Assembly (NCBI GenBank): GCA_947631235.1
Contig: CANRKO010000009.1
Span: forward strand, 1 to 60,331
Direction: 5' to 3'
DNA: 60,331 bases
Source: an uncultured Clostridia bacterium
GTDB lineage: Bacteria > Bacillota > Clostridia > UBA1381
The notes beneath the pieces are model-generated. The model was not told where the DNA came from and did no database searches. It saw nothing but the letters and a program-made list of their open reading frames with translations. Shown here piece by piece: positions 40,532 to 50,329 of this stretch (position 1 is the first letter of the stretch; each line of letters starts with the position of its first letter). A program made the position numbers and the translations under genes.

Positions 40532-41791
40532 ATGGAAGAGACAAGACATTATATCTGCTCCTTCTGCGGAAAGAACGAAAACCAGGTAAACAAGCTGCTT
40601 TCGGGCAACGGCGTGTACATCTGCGACGAGTGCGTCGCGATGTGCAACGAGATTTTGGGCGGAGCGTACGACGGCGGCAGGGAATTTTCACCCGACGACC
40701 TCCCAAAGCCCCGCGAGATAAAAGCGTTTCTCGACGATTACGTGATAGGGCAGGAGGACGCGAAGAAAATCCTGTCCGTGGCGGTGTACAACCACTACAA
40801 GCGTATCGCGAACGCCGACAAGGCGCAGGACGTGGAACTGCAGAAAAGCAACATTCTTATGATAGGCCCCACGGGCAGCGGTAAGACGTTCCTCGTGCAG
40901 AACCTTGCCAAAATCTTGAACGTACCGTTCGCGATAGCGGACGCGACTTCGCTCACCGAGGCGGGCTATGTCGGCGAGGACGTGGAGAATATACTGCTGA
41001 AACTGATACAGGCTGCCGATTACGAGGTTGAGGACGCGGAGCGCGGTATCATCTACATCGACGAGATCGACAAGATAGCGAAAAAGACCGAGAACGTGTC
41101 CATAACGCGCGACGTAAGCGGCGAGGGCGTTCAGCAGGCGCTCCTAAAGGTGCTTGAAGGAACGGTCGCGTCCGTACCGCCGCAGGGCGGCAGAAAGCAC
41201 CCGCAGCAGGAATTTATACAGCTTGACACGACGAATATACTGTTTATATGCGGCGGAGCGTTCGAGGGTATCGACAAGATAATCGAGAACCGTATAGGCA
41301 AGCAGGGACTCGGTTTCGGCGCGGACATAAAGAGCCGTAAGGAAAAGGATATGAGCGAACTTTTGAGCGAGCTTATACCGCAGGACTTGCAGAAATACGG
41401 ACTTATCCCCGAATTTATAGGCAGACTGCCCGTATACACAAAACTCGACAGGCTTGACCGCGAAACGCTCGTGCAGATACTGACCGAGCCGAAAAACGCG
41501 CTCATAAAGCAGTACAAAACACTGTTCGCGTTCGACGGCGTAAAGCTTGAATTTGAGGAAGATGCGATCGAGGCGATAGCCGACAAAGCGATAGAACTCG
41601 GAACGGGCGCGCGCGGACTTCGCTCCATAATCGAAGGCGCGATGAACGAGGTTATGTTCGAGATACCGTCCGACAACAGCGTAAGGACTGTGATAATCGA
41701 CAAAAAATGTATTACGGACGGCAAGATGCCCAAGGTCATACGCGAGGACAAAAAGGCGGCGAAAGCCGCGGAAAAAAGAGAAACGGCTTAA
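40532..41791 (+). CDS. clpX: ClpX unfoldase, ATPase subunit of ClpXP
   Basis: 419 residues. The N-terminal zinc-binding domain has four Cys (CSFCGK and CDEC). The AAA+ core shows Walker [17 protein letters not shown], Walker [13 protein letters not shown], the pore loop GYVGEDVE and the ClpP-contacting IGF-type loop, here [16 protein letters not shown]. ClpX unfolds tagged substrates and passes them to ClpP. ATG at 40532 follows GAGAGG; the upstream frame to 40415 overlaps clpP and is not used. Confidence 0.97.
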   Translation: MEETRHYICSFCGKNENQVNKLLSGNGVYICDECVAMCNEILGGAYDGGREFSPDDLPKPREIKAFLDDYVIGQEDAKKILSVAVYNHYKRIANADKAQDVELQKSNILMIGPTGSGKTFLVQNLAKILNVPFAIADATSLTEAGYVGEDVENILLKLIQAADYEVEDAERGIIYIDEIDKIAKKTENVSITRDVSGEGVQQALLKVLEGTVASVPPQGGRKHPQQEFIQLDTTNILFICGGAFEGIDKIIENRIGKQGLGFGADIKSRKEKDMSELLSELIPQDLQKYGLIPEFIGRLPVYTKLDRLDRETLVQILTEPKNALIKQYKTLFAFDGVKLEFEEDAIEAIADKAIELGTGARGLRSIIEGAMNEVMFEIPSDNSVRTVIIDKKCITDGKMPKVIREDKKAAKAAEKRETA

Positions 41792-41866
41792 AACGCGGTA
41801 CGCGTTAAAACGGTGCAAAGGGGCGCTCGGTATGCCGCACGTAATTCGTGCGCGCTGAGCGCTTTA
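41792..41866 (+). other. Hairpins between clpX and lysA
   Basis: AACGCG-GTA-CGCGTT just after clpX, then a larger stem-loop with GCGCTC/GAGCGC outside and GCACG/CGTGC inside (41823-41862). No T-run follows either, so they are weak terminators at best. The second could belong to leader control of lysA, but I see no lysine riboswitch architecture. Confidence 0.4.
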
Positions 41867-41895
41867 ATACTAAGTAGGAAGGCGGGACAATTACA

Positions 41896-43197
41896 ATGTT
41901 TGTATCAGAAAACTTATCTGTAAACGAAAAAAATCATCTTGTGATAGGCAAAAACGACGCGGTGGAGCTTGCGAAGGAATTCGGCACGCCGCTTTACGTG
42001 CTTGACGAGGACTTGTTCAGAAAAAACTGCCGCGTCTACAAAAACGCGATGGACAAGTATTACGGCGGCAACGGTCTTGTGCTTTACGCGAACAAGGCGC
42101 TCTGCACGCTCTTTACGTGCCGCGCCGCGATGGAGGAGGGTCTCGGCGTTGACGTTGTGTCGGGCGGCGAACTGTACACCGCGATAAAGGCGGGTTTCCC
42201 TATGGACAAGGTGTACTTCCACGGCAACAACAAAACAGCCGACGAGATAGATTTTGCCGTTAAGAACGGTGTGGGCTGCTTTATCGTCGATAACGTGTAC
42301 GAGCTTGAAACGCTCAATGAAACGGCGAAGAAATACGGCGTGGTACAGAATATCATGTTCCGCATAAAGCCGGGCGTTGACGCGCACACGCACAGCTTTA
42401 TCCGCACGGGACAGATAGACTCGAAATTCGGCGTCGCGCTTGAAAACGGCGAGGCGTTCGAGATAACGGAAAAGGCTTGCAAAATGTCCAATGTAAAGGT
42501 AGTGGGCGTACACTGCCACATCGGCTCGCAGATTTTCGACATAGAGCCGTTCAAAGAGGCTGCCGATATTATGATGAATTTTATCGGCGACGTTAAGGAC
42601 AAGCTTGGTCTTGAAATTGAGCAGCTCAACCTCGGCGGCGGCTACGGCATAATGTACACCGAAAACGACGACCCCGTACCCTACGACGAGTATATAAAGC
42701 ACGTCAGCGAGGTCGTGAAGGCTGCGGCGGAAAAGAGAAACGTAAAGCTGCCGTTCATACTCATGGAGCCGGGACGCTCGATAGCCGCGCCCGCGGGCGT
42801 GACGCTTTACACAGTCGGCGGCGTGAAGGATATAAAGAACGTCAGAAAATACATATCGGTTGACGGCGGAATGGGCGACAACCCGCGCTACATTCTCTAC
42901 CAGTCCGAATACGAGGCTGTTGTCGCAAATAACGCAAGCGCGGCGCGTACCGAAAAGGTGACGATAGCGGGCAAGTGCTGCGAGTCGGGCGACATACTCT
43001 TAAATGACGCTATGATGCCGGAGATACACGTCGGCGACACGCTTGCCGTACTCGCGACCGGTGCGTACAACTATTCAATGGCGAGCAACTACAACAGAAT
43101 ACCACGTCCGGCTATGGTAGCCGTTTCGGACGGCAGCGCGAGGGTAATCGTAAAGCGCGAAAGCTACGACGACCTCATCAAAAACGACGTGCTGTAA
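41896..43197 (+). CDS. lysA: Diaminopimelate decarboxylase
   Basis: 433 residues of the fold III PLP decarboxylase family. Catalysed step: meso-diaminopimelate to lysine. The PLP lysine is in VLYANKALC; HIGSQIF and the glycine loop NLGGGYGI bind the cofactor phosphate; EPGRSIAAPAG and the substrate Cys motif KCCESGD follow. Length is normal. It lies behind clpX with a 100-base gap and ends before a strong terminator. Confidence 0.96.
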   Translation: MFVSENLSVNEKNHLVIGKNDAVELAKEFGTPLYVLDEDLFRKNCRVYKNAMDKYYGGNGLVLYANKALCTLFTCRAAMEEGLGVDVVSGGELYTAIKAGFPMDKVYFHGNNKTADEIDFAVKNGVGCFIVDNVYELETLNETAKKYGVVQNIMFRIKPGVDAHTHSFIRTGQIDSKFGVALENGEAFEITEKACKMSNVKVVGVHCHIGSQIFDIEPFKEAADIMMNFIGDVKDKLGLEIEQLNLGGGYGIMYTENDDPVPYDEYIKHVSEVVKAAAEKRNVKLPFILMEPGRSIAAPAGVTLYTVGGVKDIKNVRKYISVDGGMGDNPRYILYQSEYEAVVANNASAARTEKVTIAGKCCESGDILLNDAMMPEIHVGDTLAVLATGAYNYSMASNYNRIPRPAMVAVSDGSARVIVKRESYDDLIKNDVL

Positions 43198-43212
43198 TCA
43201 AAAGACATATGA

Positions 43213-43254
43213 AAAGCCCCGACGCGTATGTAACGCGTCGGGGCTTTCCCTTTT
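43213..43254. terminator. Bidirectional terminator between lysA and the SLH-propeller gene
   Basis: AAAGCCCCGACGCG, 7-base loop, CGCGTCGGGGCTTT: a perfect 14-bp stem with T-rich sequence on the plus side and A/T on the other. It serves the two convergent transcripts. Confidence 0.92.
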
Positions 43255-43283
43255 ATCCTATACCGAAATTACGGAAGTAAGCA

Positions 43284-45902
43284 TTATCCCACTCTGTAAA
43301 CCCTGTCATAACCATAGATTACGGGTTCATAGTAGCCGTAGCGGTCAATATCCACGTTGGTATTGCTGCCGTTCGGAACGTATATCATATAATTTACGTT
43401 TACGTCGTCGGTCAGAATATCGCTCATATTGCCGTCCTCGTCGAGCTTTGTCAGATTTTTGCTGTCGTATGCCCGCAAATCGATAGGCTTTCCGTAGCGG
43501 TTTTTGTTGCTGTTGGGGTACACCTCGGAAACGGTGTCCGTGTTTATGTCAAGCCTGCGATAGTTTAACCCCGTGTCGATATACAAAATCGCGCTGTCGG
43601 ACGCGTATGAGGTGGTGTAAACGCCGTCGCATATCGCCTTGGTTTCACCCGTGTCCATATCTATCGAATATATCGTGCCGTCGCTGCTCACACTGTCGCC
43701 GTCGTGAGAATCAAAGCAGTAAAGCTTGTTGCCGAAACGCTGTACATCAGAAAAGTTTGTGCCGTGCAAGAGCTGATGACGCTCTCCGTTTTCCGGATCG
43801 GAGGTATAGAACATTCCGCCGTTCTTGTTGTCGTAGTATACGGAATACTTGTCGTCGCTGAGTGAGTCGTCCTTCGTCGCACCGGAAATTTCGCCCTTGT
43901 AGAACTCCTCATTGTCCGACGGATCTATCGGCACATACCTGCCGCTTTGCGAGCCGTCCCCGTTGGACGTCCACACCTGCTTAACCCTTATGCCGTCTAC
44001 TGTATATTCCCACTTTTCATCGTCATACTCCTCGATGTAGTTTAAGTCCAAATCCGCTATATAGTCGTACCCGCGAGACTTTGTTTCCTCATTATACGGA
44101 CCTTCTATATGGAAAAGCGTTCTGCCGTCGGTGGTGGTTATCGGGACGAAATACTTTATTTTCACTTTATCGTTTACACATTCCACAACGTCGCCGTCCG
44201 TTCTGTAAAGATATGACTCCGATGAGTCGTCCGTCATCATTTTTGCGCTCGTGAAGTAAAGCCATGATTTCTCACTCTTATCCTTCGCGGCTACCATGTT
44301 ATATGAACCGCAGTCGTCGGTCACAAGCTCTTTATGCGCCTTGCCGTTTTCGTAGGTGAGCCTGTACAGAAAGCGGTACGTGAACATGGAGGGGGAGTCA
44401 TCGTTACCGACAGAGTCAAGGAAGAACATGTACGGCTTGTTCTGCGTGTCGTCCGCGCTCAAGGGCGAGCCGTCCTCATAGGTGAGGAAGTTTGCGCTCG
44501 ATATTCCGTAGCATTTGCCGTCGGACAGCTTTGTCACGTCGCTGCCGTCGGGGAGCATCGTGAACAGACAGCCCTCGTCCTTGCCGCGTATGTAATAATA
44601 GAGTCTGCCGTTGTAGTAGCTTATATCATAGCAGTCCTCGTCAGATATTTTCTGCTTGTTTTCACCGTTCGAGTCGACCCTGTACATATGACCGCCGTCC
44701 GACCAGTCGGCGTAGTATATCCAGCCGTCGGGAGCGCGGTAGCTGTACTCCGGCTCTTTAAGGCCGTTCTTTATCATATAGTCTATCTCCGACAGCGAAT
44801 ACTTCGCCGGAATAACCTCCTTGCCGGAGTAGTCGTACAGACCGAACGCCGTTTTGCCCGACTTCGCCGCCTTTACGTATATGTAATTCGCGTCGGTCAT
44901 GTACGTGTAGACGGGAAGTGTGACTAAAAGCTCGCCCGTAACGGCGTTAAATATATCCGTCGTGTCGCTGTACGTCTGCGCGGCGGCGTACACGTTTCCG
45001 TCACTCGCCGTGCTGCAGTATATATTTGAATAAATGTCCGTGTCAAACGGTATGCTCACGCCGTCCTTTTTGAGATAGAGCGTTTCGCCGAGCTTTGTCT
45101 CGGTATATCCGTTTTCGTACGTTTTAATTGTCTTTTCCGTGTCAGCCGTAATGCCTGTGCCGTCGGGATCGTCGGTGTGCGGGTACGTGCGGTAAATTCT
45201 GTAAAGCAGCGATATTGCCTGCTCTACCGTGATATTGCCGAGCGGCTCGAATTTGTTTTTACCCATGCCCTGCATAAGTCCGAGATCGCTGAGCGCGTAA
45301 ACGGCACGCGCCGCGTAGTCGGCAACGCTGTCCGCGTCGTCGTATGTCAGCTTTGACTGGTATTGGATTTCTAAAGCTACGCCGTCCGCGTCAAATTCGG
45401 TTTCGCTATAAATAGGATAGTTCTGCAAACGTAAGAAGTTTATACGGCTGAGCGTTGTAAGCGCGAGAACAGCCGCGTCCTGACGCGTGATCGGCTCGTC
45501 GGGGCGAAGCCTCGCGCGCGTAACGGTCGTGACGCCGTATTCGTTCGTTTCGCTTTCGAGCGTTTCGCCGTTTACGAGATGAGTGCCGATGGCAAGCTGA
45601 TAATAGTAGTTGTCGCCTATGTCCTCAAAGTAATTGTACCATGCCGGGTGAACGTAGTTTTTGTTAATTTGTGTCGTCTTTATAAGCACGCTGCACATAA
45701 GCTCTATAAACTGACCGCGCGTTATGTTCTGTCTGTAATCCGACACGTCGGCAAGTCCCTCCGTAATCAAATCCTCACTCGTGAACACGCTGACGTCGTT
45801 GTACGCCCAGTCGGACACGTGTACTATTTCGCGCGCGAATGCCGACGTAGCCGATGCGAGCATTGCCGCGCATAAAATTATACTGATAATCTTCTTTTTC
45901 AT
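43284..45902 (-). CDS. SLH-domain surface protein with DUF5050-type propeller repeats
   Basis: 872 residues. A signal peptide (MKKKIISIILCAAMLASATSAFA) is followed by three SLH-like segments within residues 30-250 (ITRGQFIELMCSVL; PDEPITRQDAAVLALTTLSRI; MGKNKFEPLGNITVEQAISLLYRIYRT). The rest alternates short YW-G-rich blades such as DGWIYYADWSDGGHMYRVDSNG and YYNGRLYYYIRGKDEGCLF, the pattern of DUF5050 beta-propellers. It is probably wall-anchored. Its start is 13 bases after the 85-residue secreted protein gene with GGAGG between, so it is the last gene of the BlaI-M56 operon. Confidence 0.85.
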   Translation of the reverse strand: MKKKIISIILCAAMLASATSAFAREIVHVSDWAYNDVSVFTSEDLITEGLADVSDYRQNITRGQFIELMCSVLIKTTQINKNYVHPAWYNYFEDIGDNYYYQLAIGTHLVNGETLESETNEYGVTTVTRARLRPDEPITRQDAAVLALTTLSRINFLRLQNYPIYSETEFDADGVALEIQYQSKLTYDDADSVADYAARAVYALSDLGLMQGMGKNKFEPLGNITVEQAISLLYRIYRTYPHTDDPDGTGITADTEKTIKTYENGYTETKLGETLYLKKDGVSIPFDTDIYSNIYCSTASDGNVYAAAQTYSDTTDIFNAVTGELLVTLPVYTYMTDANYIYVKAAKSGKTAFGLYDYSGKEVIPAKYSLSEIDYMIKNGLKEPEYSYRAPDGWIYYADWSDGGHMYRVDSNGENKQKISDEDCYDISYYNGRLYYYIRGKDEGCLFTMLPDGSDVTKLSDGKCYGISSANFLTYEDGSPLSADDTQNKPYMFFLDSVGNDDSPSMFTYRFLYRLTYENGKAHKELVTDDCGSYNMVAAKDKSEKSWLYFTSAKMMTDDSSESYLYRTDGDVVECVNDKVKIKYFVPITTTDGRTLFHIEGPYNEETKSRGYDYIADLDLNYIEEYDDEKWEYTVDGIRVKQVWTSNGDGSQSGRYVPIDPSDNEEFYKGEISGATKDDSLSDDKYSVYYDNKNGGMFYTSDPENGERHQLLHGTNFSDVQRFGNKLYCFDSHDGDSVSSDGTIYSIDMDTGETKAICDGVYTTSYASDSAILYIDTGLNYRRLDINTDTVSEVYPNSNKNRYGKPIDLRAYDSKNLTKLDEDGNMSDILTDDVNVNYMIYVPNGSNTNVDIDRYGYYEPVIYGYDRVYRVG

Positions 45903-45915
45903 TTCGCCCGCCTCC

Positions 45916-46173
45916 TTAATGCACTATAAATCCGAAATACGTGTGACCGCCGCTGTACATGAGTACGGCTTTGCCGCCGTTCGTCAGGCGGTATACCTCC
46001 TTAACGCCGTTTACCGACGCTGTTTCGGGATTGCCAAGCGACGCGTGAACGTCACTTTTGCTCGTGCCGAGAGGCAGAGCGGCAAATTCGCCTTCGCTCA
46101 CCGGCGCGGCATACGCCGCTGCCGGTGCGGCAAGAGCCGCGATGAGCAAGGCTGCGAATATTTTTCTTTTCAT
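45916..46173 (-). CDS. Secreted SmpA/BLIP-like mini-protein
   Basis: 85 residues. A signal peptide (MKRKIFAALLIAALAAPAAAYA) leads to a single 55-residue domain: LPLGTSKSDVHASLGNPETA, then NGVKEVYRLTNGGKAVLMY. The G-x-S...V...LG-x-P pattern is that of SmpA/BamE and BLIP-like folds. The domain aligns closely with the C-terminal domain of the upstream M56 protein (same spacing of the LG.PE.....NG.K..Y.L..G..AVL.Y positions), so the two are paralogous. Binding partner unknown. Confidence 0.75.
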   Translation of the reverse strand: MKRKIFAALLIAALAAPAAAYAAPVSEGEFAALPLGTSKSDVHASLGNPETASVNGVKEVYRLTNGGKAVLMYSGGHTYFGFIVH

Positions 46174-46224
46174 TTCAAATCACCTTTTATCCTTTACATA
46201 TTTTACCCTATACATTTTATCCTT

Positions 46225-47628
46225 TTATTCCTCCGTCGTTTCCGCCCCGTCGGCGGTAACGTCGGTACTGTCCGTGTCGGCGTCGCCGCCGGACGGCTCG
46301 ACGATGTATACGTGTTCGAGCGTGCCGTCCTCGTACTGCAGTACGGCTGTCGAACCGTCGTCGAGCGAGTAAGTGTCCTTCATGCCGTTAGCTGCCGAGC
46401 TTTCAGGCTCGCCGAGCCTGTCATACACGCTGCCGCGCTCGTCGCCTATCGTGATGTCGTTTACACCGTTGTCGGTATACTCCGGCTCTTCGGGAACGTA
46501 GTCCTCGTATTCGGGAACGGTGTAGTCCTCGTATACGTAATCGTCCGTGCCGTCACTTTCGGGTTCGTAATACGTGTCGTCCGTATCGTCCTCGTAAACC
46601 GGCTGCGGCTCTGCTGTCGGTTCGGGCGTGGGCGCGGGCGGGGGAGTGGGACGTTCCACTATACCTAAATCGTCCTCTATTACCTCCGCGACGCTGTCGG
46701 TCGCGAACGTGATAACGCCGCCCGACACAGCCACGGACACTGCTATGACGCAGAACATCACAATGCCGTTGCGCTTTATCTTTTCGTCGAGTATACCCTT
46801 AAACCGATCCATGACCGTTTTCTTTGAAAAGAAGAAACAGGTCGAAAGAGCCGTGCCGCGTCCGCGTCCGTTGTGAACGAGACGCATTATCGTTTCGCAG
46901 TAGCCGCGGCGGTAATCGGCGTTCTGGCTTCTCACGACCTCCGCGTCGCACGCGAATTCCATGTCGCGGTCAGCCGCGCTTGCCATAATGTGAACCATCG
47001 GGTTAAACCAGTGAACGGCTCTCGCGGTCATGACGAGCAGCTTGTACCAAATGTCGCGCCGTTTCATATGCACAAGTTCGTGGCGCAGCACTATGGTAAG
47101 TTCCGCGTCGGTCAAGTCGATGCACGGGAGCAGCAGCACGGGCTTTACTATGCCGAATACCATCGGCGTTGTGACCGCTTTGCAAAACTTTACGTTAAAG
47201 CCGCGCGTCACTCCCGCGAAGTCCTTCGCCGCTTTTACGGCTTTTAATATCCTCTCGTCCGTCACGTTTTTCGCCCAGCGGCGCACCATGCCGGAGAACG
47301 ATATGTACTTTGCCGTCTGGTACAGTACGAACACGATAACGCCCAAAATCCATATGAACGTAACAAGCTTTTGCACGTCTATCCCCGCGGCGGAAACTAC
47401 GGGCGTTTGCGCAGCCGTCGGTATCGCCTGCGGAATGGGCATTGTTATGGGCTTTGCGATGCTTATTTTAAACGGCAGAACGAGCCGCGCCGCGACGAAA
47501 AGCCACATATAGTACCGCCATTTTGAAACGTAGCTGCGCTTTAGTATGGGCGCGCACAGGAGGAGCAGCGTGATCCATACGCTTATGGGCAGAGTAATTT
47601 CGATAATGTCAATCATCAAATTTTCCAT
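46225..47628 (-). CDS. M56 family (BlaR1/MecR1-like) membrane metalloprotease sensor
   Basis: 467 residues. Membrane helices near residues 10-28, 38-52 and 88-106, then a cytoplasmic gluzincin domain with HELVH at 183-187 and the third ligand region EFACDAE (225-230). A fourth helix lies near 300-318. The extracellular part is a Pro/Thr/Glu/Tyr-rich acidic linker (about 330-395) and a C-terminal SmpA/BLIP-like domain (397-445) rather than the penicillin-binding domain of BlaR1. M56 proteins cleave their partner repressor after sensing. It starts one base after the blaI-type gene. Confidence 0.88.
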   Translation of the reverse strand: MENLMIDIIEITLPISVWITLLLLCAPILKRSYVSKWRYYMWLFVAARLVLPFKISIAKPITMPIPQAIPTAAQTPVVSAAGIDVQKLVTFIWILGVIVFVLYQTAKYISFSGMVRRWAKNVTDERILKAVKAAKDFAGVTRGFNVKFCKAVTTPMVFGIVKPVLLLPCIDLTDAELTIVLRHELVHMKRRDIWYKLLVMTARAVHWFNPMVHIMASAADRDMEFACDAEVVRSQNADYRRGYCETIMRLVHNGRGRGTALSTCFFFSKKTVMDRFKGILDEKIKRNGIVMFCVIAVSVAVSGGVITFATDSVAEVIEDDLGIVERPTPPPAPTPEPTAEPQPVYEDDTDDTYYEPESDGTDDYVYEDYTVPEYEDYVPEEPEYTDNGVNDITIGDERGSVYDRLGEPESSAANGMKDTYSLDDGSTAVLQYEDGTLEHVYIVEPSGGDADTDSTDVTADGAETTEE

Positions 47629-47629
47629 A

Positions 47630-48016
47630 TTACTTTCCCTCTTTCTTTATCTTCTCAATAAATGCGTCCAACTCCTCGATGTCCTTTTCCGATATTGTTT
47701 TGCTGTCGTACAGCGCGGTTACAAGTCCCGTTATTGTACCCTTCTCGCCGAACCGCTTGAAAAACGACGCGCTCTCGACCTTCAGATAGTCGTCCTCGGT
47801 AACGAGCGGCTCAAACGTCTTGCTCTTACCGAGTACTCCCGTTTTCAAAAATCCTCTCTCCGCGAGACGCGAAAGGAGAGACTGCAGCGCCCCCTGGCTC
47901 CACGGACGCGTCTTTTCAAGCTCGCGCTTTATGTCACTCGTCGTGATGGGTGTGGGATTGGACCATATCACCTGCATGATCTCCAGTTCCGTTTCGGGTA
48001 TTTTTTTAAGTTTCAT
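47630..48016 (-). CDS. BlaI/MecI-type transcriptional repressor
   Basis: 128 residues. A winged helix with the family pattern PETELEIMQVIWSNPTPITTSDI, then WSQGALQSLLSRLAERGFL, then a C-terminal dimerisation region with the SFFKRFGEKG segment. BlaI repressors bind TACA-type palindromes and are inactivated by proteolysis by their M56 partner, which here is the next gene. First gene of a four-gene operon; palindromes at 48049-48086 are the probable operators. Confidence 0.92.
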   Translation of the reverse strand: MKLKKIPETELEIMQVIWSNPTPITTSDIKRELEKTRPWSQGALQSLLSRLAERGFLKTGVLGKSKTFEPLVTEDDYLKVESASFFKRFGEKGTITGLVTALYDSKTISEKDIEELDAFIEKIKKEGK

Positions 48017-48048
48017 AGCTATGACTCCTTCGATATATTTTAATTACT

Positions 48049-48086
48049 GCATATGTAGTATATCTATATACTACACCCGCAGTATA
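48049..48086. promoter_or_regulatory. Overlapping BlaI-type operators
   Basis: GTAGTATA-TCTA-TATACTAC (48055-48074) is a perfect inverted repeat. It overlaps two imperfect ones: TACTGCAT/ATGTAGTA to one side and TATACTAC-ACCC-GCAGTATA (48067-48086) to the other. The TACTRC half-site recurs four times. They lie 35-70 bases upstream of the repressor gene in the region shared with the divergent cotH-like gene. Confidence 0.75.
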
Positions 48087-48252
48087 TATTTGTCAAGGGT
48101 TTTACAAAAATTTTATAAAAAATTTTAATAATGCGCTTTTTATTTATAATAATCAGCTGATATATTTGCAAAATATTGTAATTTTTTTTATGAATATGAT
48201 AATATAATATATAATTTAGTATAAATTGAGTTTCTGGAAAGAAGGATTAAAA

Positions 48253-50265
48253 ATGAAACATAAAATAATGTTGTTTTTCGGTATGATGATGCTTGCCGCG
48301 CTTATTGTTATGCCGCTTTCGGCTCATGCGGTAGAGGAAACGCCCGAGGTTGTCGTGCCGAAGGATTCAAACACGGGGCTTTACCGCGATATTTACGCGT
48401 ATATTACGGATACATATCCTATCAGCGGCGATAATAAAGGACACGAGAACAGATGCTATTTCTTTATGCCCTACAGCGCGGATTTGGCAAATATAACGTA
48501 TAAAGTCGGCGACGATAGCAAAACTCTTGATTTGTCGGAGGGTAAGACCGAGACTATCACATTAAACGGCGTCGAGTACAAGGCGCTCGCGTTTAAGTCC
48601 GTTCTGCCGACGGTGTACCTTGACATAGACGAAAATAACGGCACAATCGAGGCAATGGAAAATTCGAGGGATCACAGTGTAAAATGCTACGGCGATATGA
48701 GGATCGAAGTACCCGACGACGTTGCCGAGGAAAACGGATGGGAAAAGGATTACGTAAGCGTTGAAAACAAGGATAAAACCCCCGGCACAATAGAACTGCG
48801 CGGACGCGGCAATTCAAGCTGGAGACAGTCTATTGACAACAATACCGCTCGTCCTTATCAGGTTAAACTCGAAAAATCCATGGATATAATGGGCATGGGC
48901 AAGGCGAAATCCTACACCCTCTTAAAAGCGGATCAACTCCAGACAACGGCGAAGATATTCCTTAATATGGGTACGGATATGGGCGTCGCGTTTACTCCGA
49001 GCGCGGAACTTGTAACCGTGTATTTAAACGGTGAATACAGAGGCATGTACACTCTTTCGGAAAAGATCGAGGTTCACGAGGAACGTGTAAATATAAGCAA
49101 TCTGGAGGATGAAATAGATCTCGCAATGGAAACAGCCGGAACGACGGACGTTAACGATGTTATTGATGATATAGATATAACCGGCGGCTATCTGCTCGAA
49201 ATCGACAATTCGTCCGAGCCGCTCCAGTTCAAGGCGCAGACAAATTCGCTGACGATTAAAGCGCCGGAAAATCTTGACGACCATATGGGCGCAGACTCCA
49301 ATTACGCGTACATAACCGAGCTTATGACCGACCTCTTTAACGCGATATACGGCGACGGCTACTTAACGGATGACGACTACGCCGGTCATCCGGGCTACAG
49401 GGGCAAGCACTTCACAGAGGTCATGGATATGGACAGCGTGACGAAATACTTTCTTGAGCAGGAGATTTCGGCAAACGCTGACAACTGCCTGGGCAGCACG
49501 TTCTTCTACAAGGATAAGGACAGCATTGACGGCAAAATTCATATGAGCCCCGTATGGGATAATGACCGCTGCTGTCAGGTTACGGATGGCTGGCTGCTGC
49601 CGAATATGAAGGGCTATGTCGACAATCCAGACGGAAGCGGCGAAAAGATGGACACATTCTTTGCGGCAATGTGCAAGCATAAAGAATTTTTAAGCTACGT
49701 TGTCGCGTATTATAAGGATAACGCGAATTACAACAATATAGAGCAGACCTTCGAGGATTACGCGAACGGTGCGAAGTACGCGGAAATTCTCCAAATGAGC
49801 GAATACGTCAAAAACGACGCCGATATGACATATTACCGCTGGAATTACGATTGGCCCCTTACGCCGTCAAAGGTTCCCAATTATCTGCAAAACCGCAAGA
49901 AATGGATTGATGAAAATATAGAGACGATAAAGGATTTTGGCACGAAGGGCGAGTTTATCGAGATTGAAAACACCGTCCCGAAACCCGACGGAAAAATCGC
50001 AGTCAACATCGACACGTCAACCGACGGAAAGATAAATGTCAGCGTCACGAGCGACCTCGGAATGACGCAGGAAATGGACGTATACACCGCCGTTTACGAC
50101 AATTCGGGTGCGCTTACAAAAGTATTTCTTGAAGAAAACGTAACGCTTAAAGACGGTGAGACTTATACCAAGTCCTACGATTATACGGACGCGATAGGCA
50201 AGGTTAAGACAATGCTGTGGGAACCCGATACAATAAAGCCGATTGACAGAGTTGTGTATGAATAA
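48253..50265 (+). CDS. Exported CotH-like kinase
   Basis: 670 residues. A signal peptide (MKHKIMLFFGMMMLAALIVMPLSAHA) is followed by the CotH kinase domain: IELRGRGNSSW, PYQVKLEKSMDIMGMGKAKSYTLLKA, YLNGEYRGMYTLSEKIEVHEERV, and further on MSPVWDNDRC, whose D acts in catalysis in the family. CotH of Bacillus phosphorylates spore coat proteins; exported homologues in Clostridia have unknown targets. A C-terminal beta domain follows. ATG at 48253 follows GAAGG. It is divergent from the BlaI operon, and the shared region is very A+T-rich. Confidence 0.85.
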   Translation: MKHKIMLFFGMMMLAALIVMPLSAHAVEETPEVVVPKDSNTGLYRDIYAYITDTYPISGDNKGHENRCYFFMPYSADLANITYKVGDDSKTLDLSEGKTETITLNGVEYKALAFKSVLPTVYLDIDENNGTIEAMENSRDHSVKCYGDMRIEVPDDVAEENGWEKDYVSVENKDKTPGTIELRGRGNSSWRQSIDNNTARPYQVKLEKSMDIMGMGKAKSYTLLKADQLQTTAKIFLNMGTDMGVAFTPSAELVTVYLNGEYRGMYTLSEKIEVHEERVNISNLEDEIDLAMETAGTTDVNDVIDDIDITGGYLLEIDNSSEPLQFKAQTNSLTIKAPENLDDHMGADSNYAYITELMTDLFNAIYGDGYLTDDDYAGHPGYRGKHFTEVMDMDSVTKYFLEQEISANADNCLGSTFFYKDKDSIDGKIHMSPVWDNDRCCQVTDGWLLPNMKGYVDNPDGSGEKMDTFFAAMCKHKEFLSYVVAYYKDNANYNNIEQTFEDYANGAKYAEILQMSEYVKNDADMTYYRWNYDWPLTPSKVPNYLQNRKKWIDENIETIKDFGTKGEFIEIENTVPKPDGKIAVNIDTSTDGKINVSVTSDLGMTQEMDVYTAVYDNSGALTKVFLEENVTLKDGETYTKSYDYTDAIGKVKTMLWEPDTIKPIDRVVYE

Positions 50266-50277
50266 AAAAGTAAATAA

Positions 50278-50313
50278 AAAGACGCTGCCGACTGTTTCGG
50301 GCAGCGTCTTTTT
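50278..50313 (+). terminator. Terminator after the cotH-like gene
   Basis: GACGCTGCC and GGCAGCGTC around a 10-base loop with A-run before and TTTTT after; it can work for both convergent transcripts. Confidence 0.92.
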
Positions 50314-50329
50314 GAGTTTGCTTGTAAAT

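Noticed and set aside
41807..41895. Lysine riboswitch before lysA
   Set aside because: Only about 90 bases are available and they form one simple hairpin; the five-helix lysine aptamer does not fit.
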